In this document: positions 7,785-14,534 of the stretch, one piece after another
Numbering within the stretch: position 1 is the stretch's first letter
How the letters are laid out: each line of letters opens with the position of its first letter
Source: JADKBO01 sp037968395
GTDB lineage: Bacteria; Bacteroidota; Bacteroidia; Chitinophagales; Saprospiraceae
Length of the DNA stretch: 22,982 nucleotides
NCBI GenBank assembly: GCA_037968395.1
Contig: JBBKVK010000270.1
Span: 1 to 22,982, forward strand
Reading direction: 5' to 3'
Translations under genes and position numbers: made by a program
Notes under the pieces: model-generated
What the model was told of the DNA's origin: nothing
The model's database searches: none
Seen by the model: only the letters and a program-made list of their open reading frames with translations

Positions 7785-7966
7785 TTTTTAGTTAATTGTT
7801 AAGCAGTCAAAAGTTAATTTGTAGGAATTGACTAGTATTTAGTAAATTGTTTGAAGAGTGGAAAGTTTTGCAAAACTACAGTTGCTTTTGACCCCATTTA
7901 GGGTTGGGGCAATCAAAAGGACTAATCTTTCCTATTAATAATCTTTAATATTTTAATCTTTAAAAG
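7785..7966. repeat. Palindrome-rich spacer between paaA and paaB
   Basis: This spacer contains a 14-bp perfect palindrome AGTTTTGCAAAACT (7864-7877). It also has a bulged hairpin at 7885-7919, where CTTTTGA pairs with TCAAAAG and inner CCCCA pairs with TGGGG, with CAA bulged. AGTTAATT occurs twice (7790-7797, 7812-7819). TAATCTTT occurs three times (7923, 7939, 7954), 15-16 bases apart, just before paaB. The CCCCATTTAGGGTTGGGG part resembles a dispersed intergenic repeat relic. No promoter matching the consensus is evident. Confidence 0.55.
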
Positions 7967-8251
7967 ATGAAAAACGAGTGGCCCATCTGGGAAGTGTTTA
8001 TAAGAAGTAAAAATGGATTGGAACATCGCCATGTCGGCAGTCTTCATGCTGCAGATGAACAAATGGCAATGGAAAATGCAAGAGATGTTTATACTAGAAG
8101 ACAAGAAGGTGTGAGTATTTGGATTGTAAAATCTAAACACATTACTGCTTCTAATCCAGAACAAAACGGCGAGATGTTTGAGCCTGCAATCGATAAAGTG
8201 TATCGACACCCTACTTTTTATGAATTGCCATTTGAATTGAAACACATATGA
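7967..8251 (+). CDS. paaB: Phenylacetyl-CoA epoxidase subunit PaaB
   Basis: PaaB is the small subunit that bridges PaaAC heterodimers in the epoxidase complex. At 94 residues it is the usual length. The N-terminal stretch WPIWEVFIRSKNGLEHRHVGS (about 5-25) and HAADEQMAMENARDVYTRRQEGVSIW (about 27-52) are strongly characteristic of the family. The start is ATG 7967, preceded by an AT-rich leader without a Shine-Dalgarno sequence, as is common in Bacteroidota. The stop overlaps the paaC start by 4 bases (ATGA), so the two should be translationally coupled. It has no catalytic residues of its own. It is separated from paaA by a repeat-containing spacer, which may reduce or alter its expression relative to paaA. 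Confidence 0.95.
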   Translation: MKNEWPIWEVFIRSKNGLEHRHVGSLHAADEQMAMENARDVYTRRQEGVSIWIVKSKHITASNPEQNGEMFEPAIDKVYRHPTFYELPFELKHI

Positions 8252-9006
8252 CAGAGAAAGAGATCTTATACAATTACCTTTTGATATTAGGAGATAACTC
8301 GATGATTTTGGGGCATCGACTTTCTGAGCTTTGTGGTCATGGACCGAGTTTAGAGACCGATATTGCTTGTACCAATATATCATTAGACTTGTTTGGTCAG
8401 GTGAGAAGCTATTTTCAATATGCAGCCAATATAATTGGTGGGGAAGCAACAGAAGATACCATTGCTTATTTTAGAAACGAAAGACAGTTTAGGAATTCAA
8501 TATTAGTAGAGCAAAAGAATGAAAATTTTGGCCATGTAATCTGTAGACAGTTCTTGTTTGACGCCTATCATAAGCCACTCTTGGAGCAGTTGGTAGAAAG
8601 CAAAGATCAACAAATAGCAGCTATAGCTACAAAATCACTCAAGGAATCAAAATATCATAAAGTATTCTCATCAGAATGGATGAAAAGACTGGGCGATGGT
8701 ACTGAAGAATCTCATAATATCATGCAAGAAGCATTGGACTACCTTTACCCATTTTGTCATGAATTGATCACACCAATATCTATAGAGACACAAGCTTTAG
8801 GATTTGGGATTGGAGCTAATTTAAGTACAATTAAGCTTGTTTTTGACAATCACATTGCAGATGTTTTATCTGAATCAGGTTTGAAAATAAATGACACAAA
8901 ACCTAGATACGCTAGGGGTAAGGATGGTATGCATACAGAACTAATGGGCCCGATATTAGCTGAATTTCAATCTACTCAGAGGGCGTATCCAAATTTAACG
9001 TGGTAG
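8248..9006 (+). CDS. paaC: Phenylacetyl-CoA epoxidase structural subunit PaaC
   Basis: PaaC is the ferritin-fold partner that forms the heterodimer with PaaA; in characterised systems it is structural and lacks a functional metal site. The 252-residue protein is the expected length (E. coli about 248). Family blocks include NSMILGHRLSELCGHGPSLE (about 17-36), a helical core with NENFGHVICRQFLFD, and the C-terminal GKDGMHTELMGPILAEFQSTQRAYP. It begins within the paaB stop (ATGA overlap at 8248-8251) and ends overlapping the paaD start by 7 bases, so B-C-D are translationally coupled. No oddities are seen. Confidence 0.95.
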   Translation: MTEKEILYNYLLILGDNSMILGHRLSELCGHGPSLETDIACTNISLDLFGQVRSYFQYAANIIGGEATEDTIAYFRNERQFRNSILVEQKNENFGHVICRQFLFDAYHKPLLEQLVESKDQQIAAIATKSLKESKYHKVFSSEWMKRLGDGTEESHNIMQEALDYLYPFCHELITPISIETQALGFGIGANLSTIKLVFDNHIADVLSESGLKINDTKPRYARGKDGMHTELMGPILAEFQSTQRAYPNLTW

Positions 9007-9503
9007 AATCAGAATTAAATATAACGAACGATTTAGTTCGAGAAATACTTTTTTCTGTAACTGATCCAGAAATCCCAGTATTGTCTATTATGGATATGGG
9101 TGTGGTGAGAGAAGTTAAGATTGATGAGAAAGCAATTCATGTCAAGATAACGCCAACGTATTCAGGCTGTCCAGCTATGGATACGATAGCAGCAGATATC
9201 AAAATTGCACTAGACAAAGCAGGCTTTGATACAACAGTAGAATTGGTCTTATCTCCTGCATGGACTACTGATTGGATTACTCCTAAAGGTAGAAAGGATT
9301 TAGAAGAATACGGAATTGCCTCCCCATTAAATGAAGAAGGAGATAAAATGGCATTGATTGGAGGAGAAAGAATAGTGAAATGCCCAAGATGCCAATCTCA
9401 AAACACCAAAATGATCAGTCAATTTGGTTCTACGGCTTGCAAAGCTTTGTTTCAATGTGAAGATTGTCAGGAAGCCTTTGATTACTTTAAATGTTTAAAA
9501 TAA
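9000..9503 (+). CDS. paaD: PaaD, iron-sulfur maturation factor of the epoxidase reductase
   Basis: PaaD belongs to the MIP18/DUF59 group and is thought to help assemble the Fe-S centre of PaaE. The N-terminal domain (about 10-90) contains TDPEIPVLSIMDMGVV (21-36) and the SGCPAM motif with Cys57. The C-terminal half has a zinc-ribbon-like set: Cys128 and Cys131 (CPRC), the PaaD signature FGSTACKAL with Cys147, and Cys153 and Cys156 (CEDC). The start is GTG at 9000, inside the last codons of paaC. The next in-frame ATG would delete the conserved TDPE block, so the GTG is preferred. At 167 residues it matches the family. paaG follows after 4 bases. Confidence 0.95.
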   Translation: MVESELNITNDLVREILFSVTDPEIPVLSIMDMGVVREVKIDEKAIHVKITPTYSGCPAMDTIAADIKIALDKAGFDTTVELVLSPAWTTDWITPKGRKDLEEYGIASPLNEEGDKMALIGGERIVKCPRCQSQNTKMISQFGSTACKALFQCEDCQEAFDYFKCLK

Positions 9504-9507
9504 TACA

Positions 9508-10284
9508 ATGTCTATTATATTCGAAAAGTCAGCAAATGGAATTGCCAAAATTACGCTTAACAGACCAGATGCATTCAATAGTGTATCAACCGAGTTAGCT
9601 TATCAGTTTATAGCTGCACTCAAAGATTGTTCAGAAGATGACCGTGTTAGAGTAGTATGTATAACTGGAGCAGGCAAAGCATTCTGTGCAGGACAAGATC
9701 TCAAAGAAGCTACGACTCCTGAGTTGATGATTGGTTTTGAACGATTATTGGTAGAACATTACACTCCAATCATTGAAGCCATAGTAAGTCTCAATAAACC
9801 AGTTGTAGCCGCAGTGAATGGGGTAGCAGCAGGAGCAGGAGCCAATATTGCTTTGGCATGTGATATCATTATAGCTCATGAAAAAGCATCTTTTATTCAG
9901 GCTTTTAGTGCTATTGGTTTAGTGCCAGATAGTGCTGGGACGTATCACTTGCCAAGACTCGTGGGTAGAGCAAAAGCGATGGCATATTGCATGTTGGGGG
10001 ATAAAATAGATGCTATAGAAGCGGAAAGGGTAGGGATGATCTATAAATATTTTGCAGAAGAAGAGTATGAGGCTGCGATAGAAAAACTCCTTCAGAAAAT
10101 GGCAGGAATGCCTACAAAAGCTCTGGCGATGACCAAGCAAATGATAAATTTTACTTGGGAAAACGATATTAATACCCAACTAGATTTAGAAGCAAAATGC
10201 CAAATAGCGGCAGCAAGTGCTCCAGATTATAGAGAAGGGGTAGCAGCTTTCATAGAAAAGCGGAAACCGGTGTTTAAAGGGTAA
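9508..10284 (+). CDS. paaG: PaaG, 1,2-epoxyphenylacetyl-CoA isomerase (crotonase family)
   Basis: PaaG opens the epoxide made by PaaABCE into the seven-membered oxepin-CoA, and can shift double bonds in later intermediates. The 258-residue crotonase fold shows the oxyanion-hole blocks GAGKAFCAGQDL (54-65) and NGVAAGAGANIALACD (104-119). The key residue is Asp141 in GLVPDSAGT (137-145), matching E. coli PaaG Asp136; general enoyl-CoA hydratases carry a glutamate pattern instead, which supports PaaG over PaaF. It starts 4 bases after paaD. After it the operon is interrupted by 124 bases with two inverted repeats before paaZ. Confidence 0.92.
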   Translation: MSIIFEKSANGIAKITLNRPDAFNSVSTELAYQFIAALKDCSEDDRVRVVCITGAGKAFCAGQDLKEATTPELMIGFERLLVEHYTPIIEAIVSLNKPVVAAVNGVAAGAGANIALACDIIIAHEKASFIQAFSAIGLVPDSAGTYHLPRLVGRAKAMAYCMLGDKIDAIEAERVGMIYKYFAEEEYEAAIEKLLQKMAGMPTKALAMTKQMINFTWENDINTQLDLEAKCQIAAASAPDYREGVAAFIEKRKPVFKG

Positions 10285-10298
10285 ATGTATATTTTACT

Positions 10299-10345
10299 AA
10301 TAAACATGATATGTTTATTTTTGACAGTCAACTAAATATGACTGT
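10299..10345. promoter_or_regulatory. Two tandem perfect inverted repeats before paaZ
   Basis: The first repeat has arms AATAAACAT and ATGTTTATT (10299-10307 and 10311-10319) with a 3-base spacer and is followed by TTTTTG. It could be a weak AT-rich terminator for the paaE-G transcript or an operator. The second has arms ACAGTCA and TGACTGT (10324-10330 and 10339-10345) with an 8-base spacer. It lies between the possible -33 and -7 elements of a paaZ promoter, where a repressor would act. Confidence 0.45.
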
Positions 10346-10353
10346 ATTGTTTG
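10320..10353 (+). promoter_or_regulatory. Possible separate promoter for paaZ
   Basis: TTTG at 10320-10323 and TATTGTTTG at 10345-10353 are 21 bases apart. The second is one base longer than the -7 consensus TAnnTTTG, so this is an imperfect match. Transcription would begin near 10360, about 50 bases before the preferred paaZ start at 10409. Confidence 0.3.
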
Positions 10354-10408
10354 AATGCTATTTGGGTTCAAACTCCAAGTTCTTAACAAATATAGAAAAA
10401 TTACAACA

Positions 10409-12901
10409 ATGAAATTAGGGAACTACATACAAGGGTCATGGAAAGAAGGAAATGGTGAAGGAACACCACTTTATAACGCCGTAAATGGTGACATTGTAGC
10501 CACGGTTACCACTCAAGGACTTGATTTTGGCGAGATTCTAGAATATGGCAGAAAGGTAGGAAGTAAGTCTCTTAGACAAATGACATTCTTTGAGAGAGGG
10601 ATGATGTTAAAGAAGTTAGCTCTTTACTTGACTAGAAAGAAAGAACAATTTTATGAAATTAGTTATAAAACTGGAGCTACAAGAGTAGATAGTTGGATAG
10701 ATATCGAAGGGGGTTTTGGTAACCTTTTTGCCAATGCATCATTAAGAAAAAACTTTCCTGATCAGAGTTATTATGTGGATGGTGATGCGATAGATTTGTC
10801 TAAAGGAGGAAGTTTTATGGCGCATCACATCATGGTGCCAAAGCGAGGTGTGGCTATTCACATCAATGCCTACAATTTTCCAGTTTGGGGAATGTTAGAA
10901 AAATGTGCTGTAAACTGGATGGCTGGAATGGCCGCAGTGGTAAAACCTGCAAGTTCTACGTCCTACTTAACCGAGACAGTTGTGAGAGAAATCATAGCCT
11001 CAGGAATCTTGCCAGAAGGATCATTACAGTTGATTTGTGGATCGGCAAGATCGATATTAGACACAACAGAAAGTCAAGATGTCGTCACATTTACAGGTTC
11101 TGCGACCACAGGCATCTTATTAAAATCAAACCCAAGAATTCTCCAAGAAGCAGTACCATTTAATATGGAAGCGGACAGTCTTAATTGTTCTGTATTAGGA
11201 CTTACAGCTAAGCCAGGCACTCCAGAATTTGACCTGTTTGTCAAAGAAGTGCGTAAGGAAATGACGGTCAAATGTGGTCAGAAGTGTACAGCAATCAGAA
11301 GAATATTAGTGCCAAGAGATAGTGTTGAGGCGGTACAAATTGCACTTTCTAAAGAATTGGCCAGAGTGACTATTGGCGACCCTCAAGTGGAAGGTGTAAG
11401 GATGGGAGCCTTAGCCAGTAAAGACCAAGTTACCGAAGTAAGAGATAGAGTCAAAGAATTAGCAATAACAGCAGAGATCGTTTATGGCGCTGTTGATAAA
11501 TTAGATTTAATTGGAGCAGATGCAAATAAAGGTGCTTTCATGAGCCCAATATTATTATTGGAAAAAGAGCCTTTCAAAAATCTTGGGGTGCATGAGATAG
11601 AAGCATTTGGTCCAGTGAGCACGATTATGCCATATGATACACTAGATGATGCAGTAGAACTTTCGAGATTGGGCAAAGGATCGTTGGTCTGTTCTATCGC
11701 TACGTATGACAATCAAGAAGCAAGAGATTTTACAGTAGAAGCAGCAAGCCATCATGGTAGAATTTTGATATTTAATAGAGAAAATGCTAAGGAGAGCACA
11801 GGTCATGGTTCGCCACTTCCTACTTTAGTACACGGTGGTCCAGGCAGGGCAGGTGGTGGTGAAGAGATGGGAGGAATGCGAGGTATAAAACATTACATGC
11901 AGCGATGTGCTGTACAAGGTACTCCAACTGTAATTTCAGCAGTTACAGGTATTTATCAACAAGGAGCAGAGGTGATAGAAACTCCTCAACACCCTTTTAG
12001 ATATCACTTTGAAGACATCAAATCAGGAATGTCGATTTTAACCCACAAAAGGACAATTACCGACTCCGATATTCAGAATTTTGCCAATCTTTCTTGGGAT
12101 GTATTCTATGCCCATACGGATGTTACATCATTGGATGGTTCAATCTTTGAAAAAAGAGCAGCTCATGGTTATTTTATTCTAGCAGCGGCTGCAGGATTGT
12201 TTGTAAGTCCAGCAAAAGGACCTGTTGGGGCAAATTACGGACTGGATGAATGCAGATTCCTACGTCCAGTGTATCATGGAGATACGATCCAGGTGAGATT
12301 GACATGTAAGGAAAAAGTAGAGCGAGACAGCAGAGGCAAAGAGCATCCATCTGGTGTTGTAAAATGGTTGGTAGAAGTGTACGACGAAGAAATGGAAAGA
12401 GTGGCAATTGCTACTATTTTAACCATTGTTCAAAAGAAAAATCCGTTTTTACAAATCAATCGAAAGTCACTAGAAAAGTATATCGATCAAATAACAGAGG
12501 ACACAAAACCAAAATGGGGACTTTTAACACCACAACATTTGGTGGAGCACTTTATCTACTTCTATGATTATGCATTGGGTAGAATTGGCAATAATGAAAT
12601 CATCATTCCAGAAGAAAAAATAGAAAAGTACCAAGACACGTTATGGAATTATTTTCCAATGCCTAAGTCTTACGACCATCCAACTCTTAAAAAAGGTGAA
12701 GTTGAAGACTTAAGATTTGACAATCTAGAAACGGCAAAGAAAGAACTTTTCAAAGCGTATGATGAAATTACAGCTTTCTATAAAGCAAATCCTGACGGGA
12801 CTTTGGTGAATCCGATGTTTGGCAACCTCAAGCGATATGACATGTCTTTATTAGAAAATAAACACTATACGCATCATTTCGAGCAATTTGGGGTAGTTTA
12901 G
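10409..12901 (+). CDS. paaZ: PaaZ, oxepin-CoA hydrolase / semialdehyde dehydrogenase, with extra C-terminal DUF1569-like domain
   Basis: PaaZ hydrolyses oxepin-CoA with a MaoC-like hydratase domain and oxidises the resulting aldehyde with an aldehyde dehydrogenase domain. Dehydrogenase residues Glu254 and Cys293 (in KCGQKCTAIRR) match E. coli Glu256 and Cys295. The hydratase motif LSWDVFYAHTD holds Asp564 and His569, matching Asp561 and His566. The family normally ends near residue 680. This protein has 830 residues, and 681-830 resembles DUF1569 of the DinB superfamily: KWGLLTPQHLVEH (702-714) and NPMFG...HYTHHFEQFG (801-828), with a possible His714/His819/His823 metal triad. The start at 10409 is chosen because MKLGNYIQGSW is the conserved N-terminus; an in-frame ATG at 10355 adds 18 unlike residues and overlaps the possible promoter. 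Confidence 0.93.
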   Translation: MKLGNYIQGSWKEGNGEGTPLYNAVNGDIVATVTTQGLDFGEILEYGRKVGSKSLRQMTFFERGMMLKKLALYLTRKKEQFYEISYKTGATRVDSWIDIEGGFGNLFANASLRKNFPDQSYYVDGDAIDLSKGGSFMAHHIMVPKRGVAIHINAYNFPVWGMLEKCAVNWMAGMAAVVKPASSTSYLTETVVREIIASGILPEGSLQLICGSARSILDTTESQDVVTFTGSATTGILLKSNPRILQEAVPFNMEADSLNCSVLGLTAKPGTPEFDLFVKEVRKEMTVKCGQKCTAIRRILVPRDSVEAVQIALSKELARVTIGDPQVEGVRMGALASKDQVTEVRDRVKELAITAEIVYGAVDKLDLIGADANKGAFMSPILLLEKEPFKNLGVHEIEAFGPVSTIMPYDTLDDAVELSRLGKGSLVCSIATYDNQEARDFTVEAASHHGRILIFNRENAKESTGHGSPLPTLVHGGPGRAGGGEEMGGMRGIKHYMQRCAVQGTPTVISAVTGIYQQGAEVIETPQHPFRYHFEDIKSGMSILTHKRTITDSDIQNFANLSWDVFYAHTDVTSLDGSIFEKRAAHGYFILAAAAGLFVSPAKGPVGANYGLDECRFLRPVYHGDTIQVRLTCKEKVERDSRGKEHPSGVVKWLVEVYDEEMERVAIATILTIVQKKNPFLQINRKSLEKYIDQITEDTKPKWGLLTPQHLVEHFIYFYDYALGRIGNNEIIIPEEKIEKYQDTLWNYFPMPKSYDHPTLKKGEVEDLRFDNLETAKKELFKAYDEITAFYKANPDGTLVNPMFGNLKRYDMSLLENKHYTHHFEQFGVV

Positions 12902-13201
12902 GCAATTACGAATTTTTAAATTACGAATTACGAATAATCTATCCGCTATAGTTACTTAGCAAAATGTAATCCTAATTCCCAATCTTGATAAATTTTTGGA
13001 CAGATTGTTCACACCTTATCCTATAGATGCCTGATGCAAGGCTTGAGGATTTATTGCCAAATGAAAGACTTGAATAAAATGTGGATTGTGCTATGAAAAC
13101 TTATAAGGTTAGACAAATCAGTGATTGAATCTTTTTTTTCTGTTATTTAATTCTAAATTATAGAACAATATTCTATAAATTTGTGTTTAATGAATGTATA
13201 A
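12902..13201. other. Intergenic region between paaZ and the toxin-antitoxin operon
   Basis: These 300 AT-rich bases begin with three copies of the word ATTACGAAT (12904-12936, two of them overlapping), a simple repeat of the kind often scattered in Bacteroidota intergenic DNA. The last 50 bases hold the operator and promoter of the toxin-antitoxin operon. I find no clear terminator hairpin for paaZ and no supported gene in 12940-13140. Confidence 0.5.
13151..13177. promoter_or_regulatory. Phased operator of the higBA operon
   Basis: Half-sites TTCTA (13151), TAGAA (13161) and TTCTA (13171) alternate exactly 10 bases apart, one helical turn. The right-hand pair is a perfect 7-bp repeat, TATAGAA-N5-TTCTATA (13159-13177). 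It overlaps a TAAATTTG -7 box at 13176-13183, about 20 bases before the toxin start at 13202. This is the expected arrangement for autorepression by the antitoxin HigA. A -33 box is not evident. Confidence 0.65.
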
Positions 13202-13506
13202 ATGCGAGTTATTACGCCTAAAAAATTAAAAGATTTTTCTAATGAAAATACACTGGCGAAAATACCTTTGTTGTATTGGTATGAAATTGTTAAAAAAGCA
13301 AAATGGGAATCATTAAATGACATAAGAAAGGATTTTAATTCTGTTGATTATGTTGGAAATAATCGTTACGTTTTTAATATAAAAGGCAATGATTTTAGAA
13401 TAATAGTAATTATCATTTTTATTTCAAATAAGGTCTATATAAGGTCTATATAAGGTTTATAGGCAATCATAATGAATACAATAAAATCGATGCAAAATAT
13501 ATCTAA
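13202..13506 (+). pseudogene. higB: HigB-type mRNA interferase toxin, frameshifted by an 11-bp duplication
   Basis: The protein matches the HigB toxin family (RelE-like, ribosome-dependent mRNA cleavage) in blocks WYEIVKKAKWESLNDIRKDF (26-45) and VGNNRYVFNIKGNDFRIIV (51-69). The open frame now stops at 13453 after 83 residues, ending VYIRSI. An exact tandem duplication of AAGGTCTATAT (13430-13440 and 13441-13451) causes this. Removing one copy restores the frame to FIGNHNEYNKIDAKYI and a stop at 13504-13506, giving 97 residues. That C-terminus is the one expected for the family (IRFIG.H.EY.KID), so the loss of 16 residues including conserved His and Tyr probably inactivates the toxin. The restored gene would end one base before the higA start. 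Confidence 0.85.
13430..13451 (+). repeat. 11-bp perfect tandem duplication in higB
   Basis: AAGGTCTATAT occurs twice back to back (13430-13440, 13441-13451), followed by the partly similar AAGGTTTAT (13452-13460). Eleven is not a multiple of three, so one copy more or less switches the toxin reading frame. The third, degenerate unit suggests how slippage could have started here. Confidence 0.95.
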
Positions 13507-13507
13507 C

Positions 13508-13861
13508 ATGGATTCTAAAGTTTACAAACAGAAAACAAAACGGATGGAGGAATTACTCAAACTACTAACAGTTAATGGTGACCTCGATTTGAAAATGCAA
13601 AAAGAATTGGATGAAATATCGGATGAAATTGCTGATTATGAAGAGGAAAATCATCCATTTAAAGTGGATTCATTGAATGAAATGATAGAATTAAGGATGT
13701 ACCAACGTAAGCTGAAACAGAAAGATGTTGCACAAATCTTAGGTACAACGCCCTCAAGAATCAGCGAAATCTTAAGTGGTAAAAGAGGCTTGACTATTGA
13801 CCTTGCGAAAGGATTATATAATAAACTTAATATTGACCCAAAACTCATATTGAGTGAATAA
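13508..13861 (+). CDS. higA: HigA-type antitoxin with XRE helix-turn-helix
   Basis: HigA antitoxins bind and block HigB and repress the operon. This 117-residue protein has a charged N-terminal half (about 1-50, with a probable helical MQKELDEISDEIADYEEEN) and a C-terminal XRE-type helix-turn-helix (about 57-115). The latter contains IELRMYQRKLKQKDVAQILGT (60-80) and PSRISEILSGKRGLTIDLAKGL (82-103). The reading frame is open from an ATG at 13472, but those 12 extra codons correspond to sequence that encodes the lost HigB C-terminus in another frame. ATG 13508, one base after the ancestral higB stop, is therefore the likely start. The frame appears intact, so the antitoxin may still act as a repressor while its toxin is broken. 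Confidence 0.88.
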   Translation: MDSKVYKQKTKRMEELLKLLTVNGDLDLKMQKELDEISDEIADYEEENHPFKVDSLNEMIELRMYQRKLKQKDVAQILGTTPSRISEILSGKRGLTIDLAKGLYNKLNIDPKLILSE

Positions 13862-13870
13862 ACAAGTTTA

Positions 13871-14452
13871 ATGGAAAATTTTACGGACGGTTTTTTAACA
13901 AGCAGTCAAAAACAATTTGAATATTATAAAATGCTGGGTGAAAAAACGTTTGATCAATTGTCAGATGAGCAACTTTTTTATCAACCAAATGAAAACAGTA
14001 ATTCTATAGCTATTATTGTCAATCACATTGCAGGGAATATGCTTTCACGATGGACCGATTTTCTGACGGCAGATGGAGAGAAAGAATGGCGACATAGAGA
14101 CCAAGAATTTGAGGATAGTATCCATTCAAGAACCGAAATGATGGATAAGTGGGAAGAAGGGTGGACCACACTCTTTTCGGCTTTAGACTCTGTAAATGGG
14201 CACAATTTTGACTCCATCATCTACATTAGAAACATGGGGCACAGCATCACAGAGGCTATTAATAGACAATTAGCTCATTATCCATACCACATTGGTCAAA
14301 TCGTTTACTTAGGTAAGCTGCTGATGGACGAAAAATGGGCGAGTCTATCCATTCCTAAAGGAAATTCTATTGCTTACAATAAAGACAAGTTTGATGCTCC
14401 CAAAGAAAGGAAACATTTTACGGATGAGTATTTGAAGATTAGACCGTTTTAA
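13871..14452 (+). CDS. DUF1572 (DinB superfamily) putative metalloprotein
   Basis: This 193-residue protein has the four-helix DinB/YfiT-like pattern and matches the DUF1572 group. Candidate metal-binding histidines are His52 in IVNHIAGN (49-56) and His136 and His140 in HYPYHIGQIVYLGK (136-149). The family-typical ending WASLSIPKGNSIAYN (156-170) is present. Members of this superfamily include thiol-dependent S-transferases and many proteins of unknown function, so no reaction is assigned. The gene begins 10 bases after the higA stop with no promoter between, so it is probably co-transcribed with the toxin-antitoxin genes. PaaZ nearby carries another DinB-type domain, but of a different subfamily. 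Confidence 0.8.
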   Translation: MENFTDGFLTSSQKQFEYYKMLGEKTFDQLSDEQLFYQPNENSNSIAIIVNHIAGNMLSRWTDFLTADGEKEWRHRDQEFEDSIHSRTEMMDKWEEGWTTLFSALDSVNGHNFDSIIYIRNMGHSITEAINRQLAHYPYHIGQIVYLGKLLMDEKWASLSIPKGNSIAYNKDKFDAPKERKHFTDEYLKIRPF

Positions 14453-14534
14453 CTTAGGAATTTAATTTCTCTGATTTAATTAGAAGTCTATTTAGTTGCA
14501 AAAACTATCTTTATGCATCAAATCTAAACAAAGT

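Noticed and set aside
7922..8449. 175-codon open frame on the minus strand opposite paaB and paaC
   Set aside because: It lies antisense to two well-conserved genes and its translation (rich in His, Ser, Phe, Ile) looks like a reverse-complement shadow.
10355..10408. Upstream in-frame ATG adding 18 residues to PaaZ
   Set aside because: The added residues (MLFGFKLQVLNKYRKITT) do not resemble the PaaZ N-terminus, while MKLGNYIQGSW at 10409 does; the upstream ATG also coincides with the predicted transcription start.
12904..12936. ATTACGAAT repeats considered as a CRISPR remnant or iteron set
   Set aside because: Copies are short, partly overlapping, few, and without spacers or a replication gene; they fit ordinary simple intergenic repeats of this phylum.
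13472..13507. ATG at 13472 as the higA start
   Set aside because: These 12 codons overlap, in another frame, the sequence of the lost HigB C-terminus. ATG 13508 sits one base after the ancestral higB stop, as expected in a coupled TA operon.
14496..14534. TTG start for panC, 13 codons upstream
   Set aside because: The ATG at 14535 gives the family-typical N-terminus, and the upstream codons overlap a weak -7-like sequence.
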